Below, piece by piece: positions 33,645-43,648 of a stretch of 64,000 nucleotides of DNA. Below the pieces are notes generated by a model. It did no database searches. It was not told the DNA's origin and saw only the letters and a program-made list of their open reading frames with translations. This DNA comes from an uncultured Pseudomonadota bacterium (GTDB lineage: Bacteria > Pseudomonadota > Gammaproteobacteria > Burkholderiales > SG8-39). The position numbers were made by a program, and so were the translations under genes. The DNA lies in the NCBI GenBank assembly GCA_903829815.1, contig CAIKRR010000032.1, positions 1 through 64,000 of the forward strand, in the 5' to 3' direction. Every line of letters starts with the position of its first letter. The stretch's first letter is position 1.

Positions 33645-34637
33645 ATGGCTCGTGTGCTGCTGCTCGGAGGATCCGGCTTCATCGGTCGACATGTGGCCGA
33701 GCGCCTGGCGCGCGAACAGCATATGGTCACCATTCCGACCCGCCGCCGCGAGCGCGCACGGCCTGATCTCATCACGCTGCCCACGGTGGATCTGGTCATG
33801 GCCGACATCCATGACGATGCCGCCCTCGAGTCTCTGGTGGGCCGTTGCGACGTGGTCATCAATCTCGTCGGCATCCTTCAAAGTCGTCCGGGCACCCCTT
33901 ACGGACCCGACTTCGCACGCGCTCATGTCGAGTTGCCTCGTCGGATTGCCCAGGCATGCGGCACGGCAGGCGTTGACCGCCTTCTCCATATGAGCGCGTT
34001 GGGTGCGAGCACCACGGGCCCCAGCGAGTATCTGCGCTCGCGCGGTGCCGGCGAGCAGGCGATCCTCGACGCGGGGAACACCGCCAGCCCCCCTTCGGGG
34101 AGTCCCCCGAGAGGGAGGCTGGCAGTCACGATGTTTCGCCCATCAGTGGTCTTCGGACCGGGTGACAGCTTTCTGTCGCTGTTCGCACGCATGCAGCGCT
34201 GGTTGCCCATCATCCCCCTGGCCATGGCCCAGGCGCGCTTTCAGCCGGTATTCGTGGAGGATGTGGCCGAGGTGGTGGTGCGCGCAATGACCGCTCCCGA
34301 AGCGATCGGTCAGACCTTCGAGCTTGCTGGTCCCGAGGTGTTCACGCTGGGTGAACTGGTTGCGTTTGCCGGCGCGGCGAGCGGGCATCCACGCCCGATC
34401 ATCCCGATGCCGCGGGCACTCGCCTTTCTGCAGGCCGCCCTCATGGAGCGACTGCCGGGACGATTGCTCTCACGCGACAATCTGCGCTCGATGTCGGTCG
34501 ACAACGTGTCTGCGGCGCCTTGGCCCTTCGGGATCACCCCCACCGGCCTCGGGGTCGTGGCGGGGGCGTACCTGGGCAAGGGCTATCCTCGCTCGCGCTT
34601 CGAGCACCTGCGTGCCTTTGCCGGCCGGCCAGGCTGA
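33645..34637 (+). CDS. NDUFA9-like NAD(P)-binding SDR-type protein
   Basis: A 330-residue atypical/extended SDR with the Rossmann motif GGSGFIGRHVAERL at the start. It resembles the complex I NDUFA9 subunit family and related NAD(P)H-binding proteins of betaproteobacteria, whose bacterial role is unclear (possibly quinone- or NADPH-linked). The usual YxxxK pair is not evident, in line with a non-catalytic or divergent member. An internal Pro/Ser-Gly-rich loop (NTASPPSGSPPRGR) around residues 148-160 looks inserted. Its TGA directly abuts the cca ATG. Confidence 0.82.
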   Translation: MARVLLLGGSGFIGRHVAERLAREQHMVTIPTRRRERARPDLITLPTVDLVMADIHDDAALESLVGRCDVVINLVGILQSRPGTPYGPDFARAHVELPRRIAQACGTAGVDRLLHMSALGASTTGPSEYLRSRGAGEQAILDAGNTASPPSGSPPRGRLAVTMFRPSVVFGPGDSFLSLFARMQRWLPIIPLAMAQARFQPVFVEDVAEVVVRAMTAPEAIGQTFELAGPEVFTLGELVAFAGAASGHPRPIIPMPRALAFLQAALMERLPGRLLSRDNLRSMSVDNVSAAPWPFGITPTGLGVVAGAYLGKGYPRSRFEHLRAFAGRPG

Positions 34638-35750
34638 ATGAAGGTCTACACGGTCGGGGGTGCAGTACGTGATGCGTTGCTGGGCCTCCCGGTCAAGGAT
34701 CGCGACCATGTCGTGGTCGGGGCTACCGTCGAGGAGATGATCGAGGCCGGATTTCGACCGGTGGGTCGTGATTTCCCGGTCTTCCTGCATCCGCAGACCC
34801 ACGAGGAGTACGCCCTTGCGCGCACCGAGCGCAAATCGGCGCGCGGCTATCACGGCTTTGTCGTTCACGCCTCGCCCACGGTGACGCTCGAAGAAGACCT
34901 GGCACGGCGCGATCTCACCATCAACGCGATCGCGCGTGACGAAGAGAGCGGTACGCTGATCGACCCTTGGGGCGGTGCCCGTGACGTGCACGCGGGCGTG
35001 CTGCGCCATGTCGGACCCGCGTTTGTCGAGGACCCGGTCCGCTTGCTGCGCCTGGCGCGATTCGCCGCACGCTTCGGCTTTTCGGTGGCACCCGAAACCC
35101 AGGGCCTGCTCGAACAGATGGTGCGCTCTGGTGAAGTCGACCATCTCGTTCCTGAACGCGTATGGCAGGAGTTGTCGCAAGGCCTGCTCACTGCCCGACC
35201 TGATCGGATGCTGGCCGTGCTGTCCCGTTGCGGAGCGCTCTCCCATCTGCTGCCGACGGCAGCAGATGTCGGTGCACCATTGGCCGTCACCGCGCTGATG
35301 AACGCGGCGGCGCGCGAGGCGCCCCTCGAAGAGCGCTTTGCCGCTTGGCTCGGCACCGCAGACGATGCGCCTGCCGCGGCGGCGGTCGCCGCTCATCTGC
35401 GTGCACCGGCGGCCTGCCGCGAACTCCTCGCGCTGTGCGTACGGCTTCAGACCCGGGTCAGGGCTGCCGAGACCGCATCGGCCCAGGCGCTGGTGCACCT
35501 CCTGCGCGAGGCCGATGCATGGCGCCGCCCCGAGCGATTCGCGAGCCTTGTGGCGGTTTGTACCGATATCGCACGCGCACATGAACCCGATGCACCGGGC
35601 GACTACCCCTGGCGCGCACGACTCGACTGCGCCTTGCGCGCAGCTGTCGCAGTCGACACCGCTGCCATTGCCGCCCGGCGCCCACCCGATATCGCCGCTG
35701 CGATCGAGCAGGGGCGCATCGCCGCCGTGCAGGTCGCCCTTCGCAGCTGA
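34638..35750 (+). CDS. cca: CCA-adding tRNA nucleotidyltransferase, HD domain degenerate
   Basis: A 370-residue class II nucleotidyltransferase that repairs or adds the tRNA 3'-CCA. Motifs are [10 protein letters not shown], an acidic DRDHVVV in place of the usual DxD strand, [12 protein letters not shown], and the ERVWQEL neck region. Many proteobacterial Cca proteins are about 410 residues with a C-terminal HD phosphohydrolase (HDLGK). Here the equivalent stretch reads [15 protein letters not shown], with no HD pair, so the phosphatase/2',3'-cyclic phosphodiesterase activity is probably lost. It starts right at the stop of the previous gene. Confidence 0.92.
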   Translation: MKVYTVGGAVRDALLGLPVKDRDHVVVGATVEEMIEAGFRPVGRDFPVFLHPQTHEEYALARTERKSARGYHGFVVHASPTVTLEEDLARRDLTINAIARDEESGTLIDPWGGARDVHAGVLRHVGPAFVEDPVRLLRLARFAARFGFSVAPETQGLLEQMVRSGEVDHLVPERVWQELSQGLLTARPDRMLAVLSRCGALSHLLPTAADVGAPLAVTALMNAAAREAPLEERFAAWLGTADDAPAAAAVAAHLRAPAACRELLALCVRLQTRVRAAETASAQALVHLLREADAWRRPERFASLVAVCTDIARAHEPDAPGDYPWRARLDCALRAAVAVDTAAIAARRPPDIAAAIEQGRIAAVQVALRS

Positions 35751-35788
35751 ATGTCTCAACCGATCGCCATCAGGCAGACTGTCCCATC

Positions 35789-36565
35789 ATGATCTCCATC
35801 GTCAGCGCCAACCTCAACGGCATCCGCTCAGCCAGCAGCAAGGGCTTCTTCGACTGGATGCTTGCCCGACAGCCCGACTTCATCTGCGTCCAGGAGTTGA
35901 AAGCGCAACCGGACGATCTCGATGATCGGATGCGCGCCCCGGCCGGTTACCTCGGGGTGTTTCATTGCGCCGAGAAAAAGGGCTACAGCGGAGTGGGCAT
36001 CTACTCGCGCAGCGCACCCGACCGGGTCATCGAAGGCATCGGACATGCCGCCTTCGACGCCGAGGGGCGCTACCTGCGGGCAGACTTCGGACCGCTGAGC
36101 ATCGTATCGCTCTACCTGCCTTCGGGCTCCAGTTCACCCGAACGCCAGGTCGCCAAGTTTGCGTTCATGGCAGAGTTCGAGCCGGTACTGGCCGCCTTGC
36201 GCGCCGAAGGGCGTGATGTGGTCATCTGCGGTGACTGGAACATTGCGCATCAGGAGATCGACCTGAAGAACTGGAAGGGGAACCTGAAGAATTCGGGCTT
36301 CCTGCCCGAAGAACGGGCATGGCTGACACGGCTCTTTGGCACGGGCTACTGGGCCGACGTGTACCGACACATTCACCCGAAGGCGACCGGCGAGGCCTAC
36401 ACCTGGTGGAGCAATCGTGGCCAGGCTCGGGCCAAGAATGTGGGCTGGCGCATCGATTACCAGATTGCCACCGCCAGCATGGCCGCAACCGCCCGCACCG
36501 CCGAGGTCTACACGGGTGGGCGTTTCAGCGACCACGCTCCACTGTGCATCACCTACGATCGGTAA
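35789..36565 (+). CDS. xth: Exodeoxyribonuclease III (AP endonuclease)
   Basis: A 258-residue EEP-fold nuclease for base-excision repair. Recognisable parts are SANLNGIRSA, CVQELKAQ (metal-binding Glu), GVGIYSR, CGDWNIAH with the catalytic Asp/Asn pair, and the C-terminal GRFSDHAPL carrying the catalytic Asp-His. Length and N-terminus are normal. It follows cca by 38 bp, so both may share a transcript. Confidence 0.95.
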   Translation: MISIVSANLNGIRSASSKGFFDWMLARQPDFICVQELKAQPDDLDDRMRAPAGYLGVFHCAEKKGYSGVGIYSRSAPDRVIEGIGHAAFDAEGRYLRADFGPLSIVSLYLPSGSSSPERQVAKFAFMAEFEPVLAALRAEGRDVVICGDWNIAHQEIDLKNWKGNLKNSGFLPEERAWLTRLFGTGYWADVYRHIHPKATGEAYTWWSNRGQARAKNVGWRIDYQIATASMAATARTAEVYTGGRFSDHAPLCITYDR

Positions 36566-36745
36566 CCCCGGGGCTGGGGTGACGCGCCCGGCAGGGCAGA
36601 GAAGGTCGTCCACCCCTTCTGAGCCACGGCCCGCATTTGCAATGGTTCGCAATAATTGGCGCTTGAAGGTAGCATCTCGCCAATGACCCCATGCTGCGTT
36701 CCTTCCTCCTTGATGAAGCCCTCGTTCGACCATCGAGTTCGCCCC

Positions 36746-37534
36746 ATGTCACTGGTGTGGCCGTGCGATGTTCTCGCCTGCCTGATCGCCGCCCTGTGCG
36801 TGCAGCCGGTGGCAGCGCAGCAGGTTGGCGGCAGGACGCTCTACCGGTATACCAATGAAAAGGGCGTGGTGGTCTACAGTGATACCGCCATCAATGATCC
36901 ATCAGCATCACCTGCCGACCGCATCAACAGCCAGGGCAGCAAACTCAAACCACCGGTCGACGTCGACAAGAACGCCGCTGACAAGAACGCAACTGCGCGC
37001 GCCGTGCCGGACGGTGCCTCGCCGGGGGGTGCTGCCGCGAGGCCCAGGACCCGCGAAGAAGAAACCGAGCAGCGTCGCAACTCGGCCTTGCTCTCGACCT
37101 ACAACAGCAGCAAGGAAATCGAGAGCTCCCGCGAACACGCGTTGCGCGAACCGCTCGCGTTGCTGCGCCAGGCACAGATACGCATGATTGCGGCCGGTCG
37201 GGTGGTCAACCGGTTGGAGCGCGAGTCGGCGCTCCGCCCCCAGCCGGGCAAAGCGGGGCAGGACGCCAGGGCGGCCACTGCGCCTGATGCCGCGGCAGAG
37301 GTCGACAACGCCCGCTTCGAACTGAAGACCCAGGCCTTGATCGCCCAGAACAAGCTGGAGGAAATCGCCGTCATTCGGGCGCAATTCGATGAAGACCTGC
37401 GACGGTACGCGTCACTGACCGTGGGCAGCACGGCGACGGCTGCGACGGCTGCGACGGCTGCGACGGCTGCGACCACTGCCACCACTGCCACCACTGCGGT
37501 CGCTCAGGCCAGCAAGGCGCCCGGCAAGCCTTGA
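36746..37534 (+). CDS. Secreted DUF4124 protein with coiled coil and repeat tail
   Basis: A 262-residue exported protein. The signal peptide is MSLVWPCDVLACLIAALCVQ with cleavage near AAQQ. A DUF4124 domain follows (LYRYTNEKGVVVYSDT, about residues 30-50), of a type common in envelope proteins that may bind glycans or wall. A charged low-complexity region and a helical stretch (residues about 110-230) come next, and then an Ala/Thr-only tail from a 9-bp tandem repeat. The function is unknown. The ATG at 36746 is chosen for the signal peptide. Confidence 0.8.
   Translation: MSLVWPCDVLACLIAALCVQPVAAQQVGGRTLYRYTNEKGVVVYSDTAINDPSASPADRINSQGSKLKPPVDVDKNAADKNATARAVPDGASPGGAAARPRTREEETEQRRNSALLSTYNSSKEIESSREHALREPLALLRQAQIRMIAAGRVVNRLERESALRPQPGKAGQDARAATAPDAAAEVDNARFELKTQALIAQNKLEEIAVIRAQFDEDLRRYASLTVGSTATAATAATAATAATTATTATTAVAQASKAPGKP
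37433..37495 (+). repeat. Seven 9-bp tandem repeats encoding an Ala/Thr tail
   Basis: Four copies of GCGACGGCT, one GCGACCACT and two GCCACCACT run head to tail in frame, giving ATA/ATT tripeptides near the C-terminus. The two sequence classes suggest stepwise slippage plus point mutation. Copy changes keep the frame. Confidence 0.85.
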
Positions 37535-37556
37535 GCCAGGGGCCTCGTCAGCACGA

Positions 37557-39008
37557 TCAGGCCGTCAGCCTCGCGCGCAAGATGGCATTGATCGTTGCCG
37601 GATTGCCCTTGCCGCGGGTGGCCTTCATGGCCTGGCCGACAAAATAGTTGAATGCCTTCTCCTTGCCCGCCCGCACCTCGGCGACCTGCGCCGGGTTGGC
37701 CTGAATGATCGCGTCGATGATGGACTCGAGCTCGCTCGAGTCGCTGATCTGGCGCAAGCCGCGCGCTTCGATGATGTCATCGGCCGCACCCGGGGTCACT
37801 GCCCCATCGGTCCACATGGCGTCGAAGACATCCTTGGCGATCTTGCCCGAAATCGTCCCGTCGACAATGCGACGCAGCAAGCCTGACAGGGCAAGCGCGC
37901 CGATTCGCGCGTTCGCTACCTCGAGGCTATCGCGGTTCAAGGCCGCAGCCAGCTCACCGGTCACCCAGTTGGCAACGAGCTTGGCCTGATCAGTGGCGCC
38001 CAGCGAATGCACCACCGCCTCGAAATACGCGGAGAGGTCGCGCGACTGGGTCAGCGTCGCTGCGTCATAGGGCGAGAGGCCCCAATCGGACTGGTAGCGG
38101 GCTCGGCACGCGGCAGGCAACTCGGGCAAGGCCGCAGCAACCCGGGCCATCCAGTCGTCGTCGACCCAGAGGGGCGGCAGGTCCGGATCCGGAAAGTAGC
38201 GATAGTCCTGTGCATCCTCCTTGGAACGCATCGAGCGGGTTTCATCGCGATCGGGGTCGTACAGACGCGTCTCCTGGACCACACGCCCACCGGACTCGAT
38301 CAGTTCGATCTGCCGTGCCACCTCGTGGCGGATGGCCAGGTCGAGAAACCGGAAGGAATTGAGGTTCTTGATCTCGCATCGGGTTCCCAGCCGCGTCTGG
38401 CCTCTGGGGCGAACCGACACATTGGCGTCGCAGCGAAACGACCCCTCCTGCATGTTGCCATCGCATATGTCGATCCAGCGCACGAGCGCATGCAGCGTGC
38501 GGGCGTACGCCACCGCCTCCTCGGCCGAACCCAGTTCGGGCTCCGACACGATCTCGAGCAGCGGGGTGCCTGCCCGGTTCAGGTCGATGCCGGTTGCGCC
38601 GTGGAAATCTTCGTGCAGGGACTTGCCGGCATCTTCTTCCAGATGCGCTCGAGTCAGATGGATGACCCGAGTGCCGCTGCCCACAGGGATCTCGAGCGTG
38701 CCGCCCTCGACCACTGGCAGTTCGTACTGACTGATCTGGTAGCCCTTGGGAAGATCGGGGTAGAAGTAGTTCTTGCGCGCAAAGACCGATCGACGGTTGA
38801 TGCGGGCACCTACCGCGATGCCAAACCGGATGGCGCGCTCGATCGCGGCACGATTGGGCACCGGCAGCACGCCCGGCAGGGCCAGATCAACCGCGCAGGC
38901 CTGCGCATTGGGCGGGGCCCCGAAGGCAATCGAAGCACCCGAAAACATCTTCGAATGGGTAGACAGTTGCGCATGCGTTTCCAGACCGATGACGATTTCC
39001 CAATCCAT
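37557..39008 (-). CDS. gatB: Asp/Glu-tRNA amidotransferase subunit B
   Basis: A 483-residue GatB, the kinase/transferase subunit that phosphorylates Glu- or Asp-tRNA and receives ammonia from GatA. The N-terminus [12 protein letters not shown], the block [16 protein letters not shown], the [10 protein letters not shown] motif and the C-terminal helical tRNA-binding YqeY-like domain are all present. The ATG at 39008 has GAGG six bases upstream and lies 8 bp after gatA. It is the last gene of the gatC-gatA-gatB operon and converges with the DUF4124 gene. Confidence 0.97.
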   Translation of the reverse strand: MDWEIVIGLETHAQLSTHSKMFSGASIAFGAPPNAQACAVDLALPGVLPVPNRAAIERAIRFGIAVGARINRRSVFARKNYFYPDLPKGYQISQYELPVVEGGTLEIPVGSGTRVIHLTRAHLEEDAGKSLHEDFHGATGIDLNRAGTPLLEIVSEPELGSAEEAVAYARTLHALVRWIDICDGNMQEGSFRCDANVSVRPRGQTRLGTRCEIKNLNSFRFLDLAIRHEVARQIELIESGGRVVQETRLYDPDRDETRSMRSKEDAQDYRYFPDPDLPPLWVDDDWMARVAAALPELPAACRARYQSDWGLSPYDAATLTQSRDLSAYFEAVVHSLGATDQAKLVANWVTGELAAALNRDSLEVANARIGALALSGLLRRIVDGTISGKIAKDVFDAMWTDGAVTPGAADDIIEARGLRQISDSSELESIIDAIIQANPAQVAEVRAGKEKAFNYFVGQAMKATRGKGNPATINAILRARLTA

Positions 39009-39016
39009 GTCGCACC

Positions 39017-40486
39017 TCAAGGGGTCATCGCCGCGGGTGCGCGCAGATGCCACTCGGTCTCGCGCTGAAAGGCAGCAGCGATACCGAGCATGCGCGCCTC
39101 GGTGAAGTAATTGCCCACCAATTGCAGACCCACCGGCAAACCGTGAACGCCAAACCCGCACGGTATGGACATCGCAGGCAGGCCGGCGAGGTTGGGCGCA
39201 ATGGTGTAGATGTCGGACAGATACATCTGCAGCGGATCGTCGGCGTGCGCACCCAGGGCGAACGCCACCGTCGGGCTGGTGGGCCCGGCAATCACATCAC
39301 ACTGCTCGAAGGCGCTCGCAAAGTCCTCGGCAATCAGGCGACGCACGCGCTGCGCCTGCAGATAATAGGCGTCATAGTACCCATGGCAGAGGACGAAGGC
39401 GCCAATGAGGATGCGGCGCCGTACCTCGGGACCAAAGCCCTCGGCGCGGGTGCGTGAGTACATGTCGGCCAGATCGCCGTAGCTGGCGGCACGGTGGCCG
39501 TAGCGCACACCATCGAAACGCGACAGATTGGACGATGCCTCGGCCGGCGCGATCACGTAATAGGCCGGCAGCGCCAGCTCCACGCGTGGCAGTTCGACCT
39601 CGACGGGTTCTGCGCCCAGCCGACGCAACACCGCGATCGCCGATTCAACCCCGGCTCGTACGTCGGGGCTCATGCCATCGGCAAAATAAGCACGCGGCAG
39701 GCCCACGCGCAGGCCTTTCAGCGTGCGCTGGAGATCTCGTCGGTAGTCCTCCGCGGGCCGCGCGAGGCTGGTGGCGTCACGCCGATCGTGCCCTGCCATG
39801 AGGTTCATCAGCACGGCCAGATCTTCGGCATTGCGGGCGATTGGGCCGGCCTGATCGAGGCTGGAGGCGTAAGCAATCATGCCGTAGCGCGACACCAGGC
39901 CGTAGGTCGGTTTCAATCCGCTCACGCCACACAGCGCAGCGGGCTGTCGAATCGATCCGCCCGTGTCAGTGGCGGTCGCAGCGGGCACCAGACCGGCAGC
40001 CACCGCAGCGGCCGAGCCCCCTGAGGACCCGCCCGGCACCCGGGTGATATCCCACGGATTGCGCACTGGGCCGAAAAACGAACTCTCGCTGGAAGAGCCC
40101 ATCGCGAACTCGTCCATGTTGAGCTTGCCCATGTTCACCGCACCGGCGGCGTCGAATTGTTCGATCACGTGGGCATCGTAGGGGGCGACGAATCCGGCAA
40201 GCATCCGCGAGGCACAGGTGGTGCGCCAGCCGCGGGCCATGAAGATGTCCTTGTGCGCAACCGGCACGCCCGTGAGGGGGCCGGCATCGCCGCGGGCAAT
40301 GCGCTCATCGGCAGCAGCGGCCTGGCGCAGGCTGACCTCGGGGTCGACCGTGATGAAAGCGTTCAGTACCGGATTGGCGCAGGCAATGCGCTCGAGCAAG
40401 GCGCCGGTCAGTTCGACGCTGGACAATTCCCGAGCGGCGAGCGCGCGGGCGGTGGCGACCAGACCGAGCGGAACCGGGTCGCTCAT
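39017..40486 (-). CDS. gatA: Asp/Glu-tRNA amidotransferase subunit A
   Basis: A 489-residue amidase-signature glutaminase that supplies ammonia to GatB. The Ser-cisSer-Lys triad is spread over VAHKDIF (Lys), [14 protein letters not shown] (Ser) and [15 protein letters not shown] (nucleophile Ser). The ATG at 40486 gives the family start ([18 protein letters not shown]) and an in-frame upstream extension is not supported. It is the middle gene of gatCAB, 46 bp after gatC. Confidence 0.97.
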   Translation of the reverse strand: MSDPVPLGLVATARALAARELSSVELTGALLERIACANPVLNAFITVDPEVSLRQAAAADERIARGDAGPLTGVPVAHKDIFMARGWRTTCASRMLAGFVAPYDAHVIEQFDAAGAVNMGKLNMDEFAMGSSSESSFFGPVRNPWDITRVPGGSSGGSAAAVAAGLVPAATATDTGGSIRQPAALCGVSGLKPTYGLVSRYGMIAYASSLDQAGPIARNAEDLAVLMNLMAGHDRRDATSLARPAEDYRRDLQRTLKGLRVGLPRAYFADGMSPDVRAGVESAIAVLRRLGAEPVEVELPRVELALPAYYVIAPAEASSNLSRFDGVRYGHRAASYGDLADMYSRTRAEGFGPEVRRRILIGAFVLCHGYYDAYYLQAQRVRRLIAEDFASAFEQCDVIAGPTSPTVAFALGAHADDPLQMYLSDIYTIAPNLAGLPAMSIPCGFGVHGLPVGLQLVGNYFTEARMLGIAAAFQRETEWHLRAPAAMTP

Positions 40487-40532
40487 TGCCAGCCCCCGGG
40501 CAAGGCGAGGTGGCACGACCACCCGACCGCGC

Positions 40533-40820
40533 TCATTCGATCACCCGCGGAACCAGGTAGAGCCCATCCTGTACCGCCGGTGCGCCCGCCTGAAACTCGG
40601 CACGCTGGTCGGTTTCGGTCACCTGGTCGTCGCGCAGAGGGGTGTGCATCTCGAAGGCGTGAGCCATCGGCACGATACCGGCGGTGTTCACGCCCTGCAT
40701 GCGTTCGATCATGCCAAGGATGCTGTTCAATTCGCCCTGCAGTGCCGCCACTTCGGAGTCGGTGACGGCAATGCGAGCAAGCAAGGCAATCCGGCGCACG
40801 GCATCGGGATCAAGGGCCAT
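40533..40820 (-). CDS. gatC: Asp/Glu-tRNA amidotransferase subunit C
   Basis: A 95-residue GatC that stabilises the GatA-GatB interface. The start [17 protein letters not shown] and the C-terminal block ([15 protein letters not shown], then [13 protein letters not shown]) are typical. The ATG at 40820 gives the standard length; the open frame continues to 40871 without family resemblance. It is the first gene of the operon and is divergent from mreB. Confidence 0.95.
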   Translation of the reverse strand: MALDPDAVRRIALLARIAVTDSEVAALQGELNSILGMIERMQGVNTAGIVPMAHAFEMHTPLRDDQVTETDQRAEFQAGAPAVQDGLYLVPRVIE

Positions 40821-40972
40821 GGCAATCAGCTCGATGGAAGGCGGCCGCGATGGGCTCGCTGTGACAGACAAGACAGCCTTGTTGATACAACCCCGCGTGA
40901 TCGGTGGGCGCGGAGACGTCGATACAACCCTGACAACCCAACTACGAGAAGGAAACAGGGTGACAATCCGTT

Positions 40973-41002
40973 ATTATAGGCCGGTTCGGTTAGTCCGGTC
41001 GG
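40973..41002 (-). promoter_or_regulatory. Possible gatCAB promoter
   Basis: On the minus strand a perfect -10 TATAAT (40978-40973) lies 18 bp from CCGACC (41002-40997), which shares GAC with the -35 consensus. The leader to gatC would be about 145 nt. The same AT-rich island (TTATTATAGG on plus) may also serve mreB, but no -35 could be found for it. Confidence 0.4.
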
Positions 41003-41094
41003 CCCTTGCCGCCGATGCCCGAAGTGGCATCGCGGCAGAACCCTCCGTTTCCGGCAGGGGTGAAAACCGACCCGAGCACCACCCAGTCACTTGA

Positions 41095-42150
<1,056 letters not shown>

Positions 42151-42182
42151 GCGCGCTCAGCGCGCGCGCGGGCGCGGCCACC

Positions 42183-43094
42183 GTGGAGGCCCGTACCCCA
42201 CCCTTGTTCCTGCGTGGGCCGACACCCTTTGTGCGGCTCCTGTTCTTTGGAGCACTGTCGCTGGTTCTCATGGTGTTCGATGCACGATTCGGCTATGTCG
42301 AACCGCTTCGCGACAGCCTGCTCTGGTTCAGCTACCCGTTGCAGCGCGTTGCCTCTCTTCCATCAGACATCTTCAACTCGGTGAGCGGCTTCTTCGTCAG
42401 TCAGTCGCGACTGCAGCAAGACAACGGCAGCTTGCGACGTGAGCGGCTTCGCGATGCCGAGCGACTGCTGGCCATCGAGGCGCTCCGCGCCGAGAACAGC
42501 AATCTGCGTTCGCTGCTTGCGGCACGAGAACCTCTGACCAGCCGATCGCTGGTTGCCTCGATCGCCTACGTGGGTCGCGACGCCTTCAGCCGCAAGGTGA
42601 TCATCGACAAGGGATCCCAGGCCGGCATCCTGGCAGGCCACCCGGTGATCGACAGCGGCGGCGTCATCGGTCAGGTCACGCGCGTACATCCATTGCTGGC
42701 CGAAGTCACCCTCATCATCGACAAGGACCAGGCAACACCGGTACGCGTACTGCGCAACGGGCTTCGCGGTGTCGCCTTCGGAACCGGAGACGGCGCGACG
42801 ATCGAGCTGCGGTACATGGCGATGAACGCAGAGATCGCGGTCGGCGACACGCTGGTCACCTCGGGCATTGACAGCGTATTTCCAGCCGGCCTGCCTGTCG
42901 CCACGGTGAGTCGCATCGACCGCGATGCAACCATGCAGTTCGCACGGGTGGTATGCACACCCACCGGTGAGCCTGGCAGCAACCGCGAGGTGCTTGTGGT
43001 GGAAACCGACATGCCCGACCTGGCCCCTTATCCCAGTGACGACAGCACGGCGGCACGTAGCGTGCGACCCGGCCGGCGTTCACGCGGACGCTGA
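42183..43094 (+). CDS. mreC: Rod-shape-determining protein MreC
   Basis: A 303-residue inner-membrane protein with one N-terminal transmembrane helix (LLFFGALSLVLMVFDARF), a coiled coil (residues about 70-110) and a periplasmic beta-barrel domain with AYVGRDAFSRKVIIDKGSQ and GVIGQVT. It scaffolds PBP2 and RodA. It starts with GTG at 42183, 32 bp after mreB; the family N-terminus supports this although no clear ribosome-binding site precedes it. A basic tail (RSVRPGRRSRGR) ends it. Confidence 0.95.
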   Translation: MEARTPPLFLRGPTPFVRLLFFGALSLVLMVFDARFGYVEPLRDSLLWFSYPLQRVASLPSDIFNSVSGFFVSQSRLQQDNGSLRRERLRDAERLLAIEALRAENSNLRSLLAAREPLTSRSLVASIAYVGRDAFSRKVIIDKGSQAGILAGHPVIDSGGVIGQVTRVHPLLAEVTLIIDKDQATPVRVLRNGLRGVAFGTGDGATIELRYMAMNAEIAVGDTLVTSGIDSVFPAGLPVATVSRIDRDATMQFARVVCTPTGEPGSNREVLVVETDMPDLAPYPSDDSTAARSVRPGRRSRGR

Positions 43095-43098
43095 CGCC

Positions 43099-43635
43099 AT
43101 GGCTACGCTCCCACCGCCGGTCAGTTACGAGATGTCGTCCATCACGATGGGCCGCGAGGTGCGGCGGCGTACCATCTGGCTGAGTCTGATGGGCGCCTTC
43201 ATTTTCGACATGCTGCCCTGGCATGACCTTCAAGGCGTTCCCGACCTGGTTGCTCTGGCCGTGCTGTTCTGGTCGATTCACCGACCATTTCGCTTCAGCG
43301 TCGGCAGTGCGTTCTGTGCCGGGCTGCTCCTCGATGCCGCCAATGGCGTTCTGCTGGGCCAGCATGCCCTCGCATGCAGCGCGCTGGCGTTTGCAGGCAA
43401 CGAATTGTCGCGACGCATCCTTGGGTTCGGACTGGGCGCCCAGGCCTTTCATGTCGGTGCGCTACTGCTGGTGGGGCAGTTGTTGATGCTGATCGTGCGC
43501 ATTGCCATGGGTGGCACCTTCCCCGGTCTGAGCTGGTTCGCCTCGAGCCTCATTGCCACGCTGTTCTGGCCACTCGCTTCGTTTGCCTATCGATTCGGCC
43601 ACGATGTGGGCCACTCGGTCGACGAGTCCCAGTGA
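43099..43635 (+). CDS. mreD: Rod-shape-determining protein MreD
   Basis: A 178-residue integral membrane protein with five or six predicted helices and the Arg-Pro-dense loop SIHRPFRFSVGSAFCAGLLLD that is characteristic of MreD. It works with MreC and PBP2. It starts 4 bp after the mreC stop, within the operon. Confidence 0.92.
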   Translation: MATLPPPVSYEMSSITMGREVRRRTIWLSLMGAFIFDMLPWHDLQGVPDLVALAVLFWSIHRPFRFSVGSAFCAGLLLDAANGVLLGQHALACSALAFAGNELSRRILGFGLGAQAFHVGALLLVGQLLMLIVRIAMGGTFPGLSWFASSLIATLFWPLASFAYRFGHDVGHSVDESQ

Positions 43636-43648
43636 GGCGGCGCCGGCG

